Source of the DNA: DATAFF01 sp963744915
GTDB lineage: Bacteria > Pseudomonadota > Alphaproteobacteria > Rhizobiales > Aestuariivirgaceae
DNA: 64,000 nucleotides
Assembly: GCA_963744915.1 (NCBI GenBank)
Contig: CAVUUY010000013.1
Coordinates: forward strand, 62,001 to 126,000
Reading direction: 5' to 3'
This document shows positions 61,728 to 64,000 of this stretch, piece by piece (within the stretch, counting starts at the first letter, position 1; each line of letters opens with the position of its first letter). The notes under the pieces are model-generated. The model was not told the origin of the DNA. It saw only the letters and a program-made list of their open reading frames with translations, and ran no database searches. The position numbers and the translations under genes are program-made.

Positions 61728-63280
61728 CGCGCATCTGTTACGTGCCGCAGGATGCCGCGGCCCTTTCGGTCGGCGCCGACCATGTGGCGCGGGCCATCGC
61801 CGCCGAAGCCGAGCGGCGCGGCATCGACATGACGATCATTCGGACCGGATCGCGGGGCCTTCTCTATCTCGAGCCGCTGGTCGAGATTGCAACCGAGAGG
61901 GGCCGCGTTGCCTATGGCCCGGTGGCACCGGGCGATGTCGCGGGCCTGTTCGACAGTGGGTTTCCCGATGGTGCCGATCATCGGCTCGGTCACGGCCTGA
62001 CCGAGGAGATCCCTTATCTCAAGCAGCAGGAGAGGCTGACCTTTGCACGGTGCGGCATCGTCGATCCGGTCTCGGTCGACGACTATGTCGCCCATGGCGG
62101 CTTTGCCGGTCTCAAGCGCGCGCTCGCCATTTCACCGGCCGAAATCGTCAAGGAAGTCACCGACTCGGGGCTGCGCGGACGCGGTGGCGCCGGTTTCCCC
62201 ACCGGCATCAAATGGAAGACGGTGCTCGAAGCAGCCGCCGACCAGAAATACATCTGCTGCAACGCCGATGAGGGCGACAGCGGCACCTTTGCCGATCGCA
62301 TGCTGATGGAAGGCGATCCCTTCGCCCTCATCGAAGGCATGACCATCGCCGCGATCGCCACCGGCGCTACGGTGGGCTACATCTATATCCGCTCCGAATA
62401 TCCCCATGCCATCGCCGCGATGAGGGCCGCAATCGCGGCGGCCGAGGCGCAGGGCTGGCTCGGTCGCGACATTGGCGGATCAGGGAAGGCCTTCGCTCTC
62501 CACCTCCGCAAAGGCGGCGGCGCCTACATCTGCGGCGAGGAGACGGCGATGCTGGAGAGCATCGAGGGCAAGCGCGGCATCGTGCGCTTCAAGCCGCCGA
62601 TTCCGGCGCTCGAAGGCCTGTTCGGCAAGCCGACCGTGATCAACAACGTTCTCTCCTTCGCGGCAGTGCCGTGGATTCTCGCCCATGGGGCCAAGGCCTA
62701 TGCCGATTATGGGATCGGCCGCTCGCGTGGCACGCTGCCGTTCCAGCTTGCCGGAAACATCCGGCGCGGCGGCCTGGTCGAGAAGGCCTTCGGCGTCTCG
62801 CTTCACGATCTCGTCCATGCGTTCGGCGGCGGCACCGCCTCGGGGCGGCCGGCCCGTGCCGTTCAGATGGGCGGCCCGCTCGGTGCCTATCTTCCGGTGT
62901 CGCATTTTCATCTTGCCCAGGATTACGAAACTTTCGCCGCCAATGAGGCGATGGTCGGCCATGGCGGCCTCGTGCTGTTCGACGACACGGTCGACATGGC
63001 CGAGCAGGCGCGCTTCGCGATGGAATTCTGCGCCATCGAATCCTGCGGCAAATGCACGCCCTGCCGCATCGGCTCGACGCGCGGCGTGGAGGTCATCGAC
63101 AAGATCCGCGCCGGCATCGAGCGCGACAGGAATTTGCAGCTTCTCGATGATCTCTGCACCGTCATGACCGACGGGTCGCTCTGCGCCATGGGCGGGTTGA
63201 CACCTATGCCGGTGCGCAGCGCGGTGAAGCATTTCCCGGAGGACTTTCTGCGGCCGGTGCATGCCGCCGCAGCGGAATGA
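61724..63280 (+). CDS. fdsB: NAD-dependent formate dehydrogenase beta subunit
   Basis: 518 residues, homologous to NuoF with a short N-terminal NuoE-like/thioredoxin part (MTRICYVPQDAAALSVGADH). NADH/FMN-binding segments GLRGRGGAGFPTGIKWK and CCNADEGDSGTFADR are followed by GGGAYICGEETAMLESIEG and the 4Fe-4S site IESCGKCTPCRIGSTRG. It receives electrons from the gamma and alpha subunits and reduces NAD. It starts at ATG 61724, coupled to fdsG. Confidence 0.95.
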   Translation: MTRICYVPQDAAALSVGADHVARAIAAEAERRGIDMTIIRTGSRGLLYLEPLVEIATERGRVAYGPVAPGDVAGLFDSGFPDGADHRLGHGLTEEIPYLKQQERLTFARCGIVDPVSVDDYVAHGGFAGLKRALAISPAEIVKEVTDSGLRGRGGAGFPTGIKWKTVLEAAADQKYICCNADEGDSGTFADRMLMEGDPFALIEGMTIAAIATGATVGYIYIRSEYPHAIAAMRAAIAAAEAQGWLGRDIGGSGKAFALHLRKGGGAYICGEETAMLESIEGKRGIVRFKPPIPALEGLFGKPTVINNVLSFAAVPWILAHGAKAYADYGIGRSRGTLPFQLAGNIRRGGLVEKAFGVSLHDLVHAFGGGTASGRPARAVQMGGPLGAYLPVSHFHLAQDYETFAANEAMVGHGGLVLFDDTVDMAEQARFAMEFCAIESCGKCTPCRIGSTRGVEVIDKIRAGIERDRNLQLLDDLCTVMTDGSLCAMGGLTPMPVRSAVKHFPEDFLRPVHAAAAE

Positions 63281-63293
63281 GCGAGATCAAGCC

Positions 63294-64000
63294 ATGACCC
63301 TGGTCAAGGAAATCGACTTCGGAACACCGGCCGCCGCCGACAGCGCGCAATTGGTGGCGCTCGACATTGACGGCCAGGCGGTGACCGTCCCCGCCGGCAC
63401 GTCGATCATGCGCGCGGCGATGGCGGTCGGCGTCAAGGTTCCAAAGCTCTGCGCCATCGACACGCTCGAGCCGTTCGGGTCGTGCCGCCTCTGCCTGGTC
63501 GAGATCGAAGGCCGCAAGGGCACGCCGGCCTCCTGCACCACGCCGGTCGCCCCCGGCATGAAGGTGAAGACCCAGACGGCGCGTCTGGCGGCGCTGCGCA
63601 AGGGGGTGATGGAGCTCTATATCTCCGATCACCCGCTCGATTGCCTGACCTGCGCCGCCAATGGCGATTGCGAGCTGCAGGACATGGCGGGCGCGGTCGG
63701 CCTGCGCGACGTCCGTTATGGCTATGAGGGCGACAACCACGTCTTCGCCAGGCGCGGCAGCAAATCCAATATTCGCTACAAGCCCAAGGACGAATCCAAT
63801 CCCTATTTCACCTTCGATCCTGCCAAATGCATCGTGTGCTCGCGCTGCGTGCGCGCCTGCGAGGAGGTCCAGGGCACCTTCGCCTTGACCATCGACGGCC
63901 GTGGCTTTGCCTCGCATGTCTCGGCCGGCCAGGATGAAGGTTTCTTCGAGTCCGAATGCGTCTCGTGTGGCGCCTGTGTCCAGGCCTGCCCGACTGCGAC
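63294..64000 (+). CDS. fdsA: NAD-dependent formate dehydrogenase alpha subunit, N-terminal part
   Basis: First 235 residues of the catalytic subunit, cut by the window edge. Visible cofactor sites, in order: a plant-type 2Fe-2S domain (KLCAIDTLEPFGSCRLCLVE), a His-Cys3 4Fe-4S site (SDHPLDCLTCAANGDCELQ), and two ferredoxin-type 4Fe-4S sites (CIVCSRCVRACEEVQG; ECVSCGACVQACPT). The Mo/W-bis-MGD catalytic domain should follow outside the window. It begins 13 bases after fdsB. The complex oxidises formate to CO2 with NAD. Confidence 0.94.
   Translation, partial: MTLVKEIDFGTPAAADSAQLVALDIDGQAVTVPAGTSIMRAAMAVGVKVPKLCAIDTLEPFGSCRLCLVEIEGRKGTPASCTTPVAPGMKVKTQTARLAALRKGVMELYISDHPLDCLTCAANGDCELQDMAGAVGLRDVRYGYEGDNHVFARRGSKSNIRYKPKDESNPYFTFDPAKCIVCSRCVRACEEVQGTFALTIDGRGFASHVSAGQDEGFFESECVSCGACVQACPTA

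Overview
The window is 64 kb of GC-rich chromosomal DNA with dense, mostly single-copy housekeeping genes. Gene content and order point to an alphaproteobacterium of the order Hyphomicrobiales (Rhizobiales). The run ybeY-corC-lnt-HTH-metK-trmB, the olsB-mutS-glnD block, the murA-DUF2948-UPF0262-phosphatase-infA-maf-yacG block, and the MetK/Fur/MutS sequence types are all characteristic of that group. I saw no insertion sequence, prophage or CRISPR array.

Region 1 (1-18.6 kb, all minus strand) is a translation/RNA superregion: fur, plsC, miaB, phoH, ybeY, corC, lnt, an XRE regulator, metK, trmB, then rimP-nusA-ylxR-infB-rbfA-truB-rpsO-pnp (pnp runs off the left edge). The rimP-nusA operon has a good sigma70-like promoter followed by an intrinsic-terminator-like hairpin that ends only 16 bases before the rimP start. 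This looks like an attenuator and would suit autoregulation by NusA. A mirrored array of 7-base repeats lies just upstream and forms the last codons of trmB.

Region 2 (18.7-32.7 kb, mostly plus strand) holds a hybrid histidine kinase, olsB, mutS, glnD, murJ, trpS, a NifU-like Fe-S scaffold and a single-ORF TsaB-RimI fusion. Between glnD and murJ lie an inverted pair of palindromic intergenic repeats and an orphan ankyrin-like gene.

Region 3 (32.7-48.8 kb) is accessory metabolism. It has a pyroglutamyl-peptidase/proline-racemase-like pair with an unusual Ser/Thr active site, a GMC oxidoreductase, a D-2-hydroxyacid dehydrogenase, and a tightly overlapping periplasmic iron cluster (imelysin, multicopper oxidase, di-haem protein, second imelysin, DUF1513) with a candidate Irr box upstream. 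An ECF42-type sigma factor/DGPF locus with a DUF2157/GDYXXLXY membrane pair follows, then a beta-carbonic anhydrase.

Region 4 (48.8-53.6 kb) contains tRNA-Phe, yacG, maf, infA, a phosphatase, UPF0262, DUF2948, murA, two small conserved-looking genes and tRNA-Thr. The hisD gene usually found in this cluster is absent.

Region 5 (53.6-64 kb) looks like a more recently assembled accessory segment beside tRNA-Thr. It contains a DUF1214 gene remnant, an E2-E1alpha-E1beta-racemase operon divergent from a DadA-like FAD oxidoreductase, an Ohr peroxidase, and a LysR regulator with fdsGBA for a soluble NAD-dependent formate dehydrogenase (fdsA is cut by the right edge).
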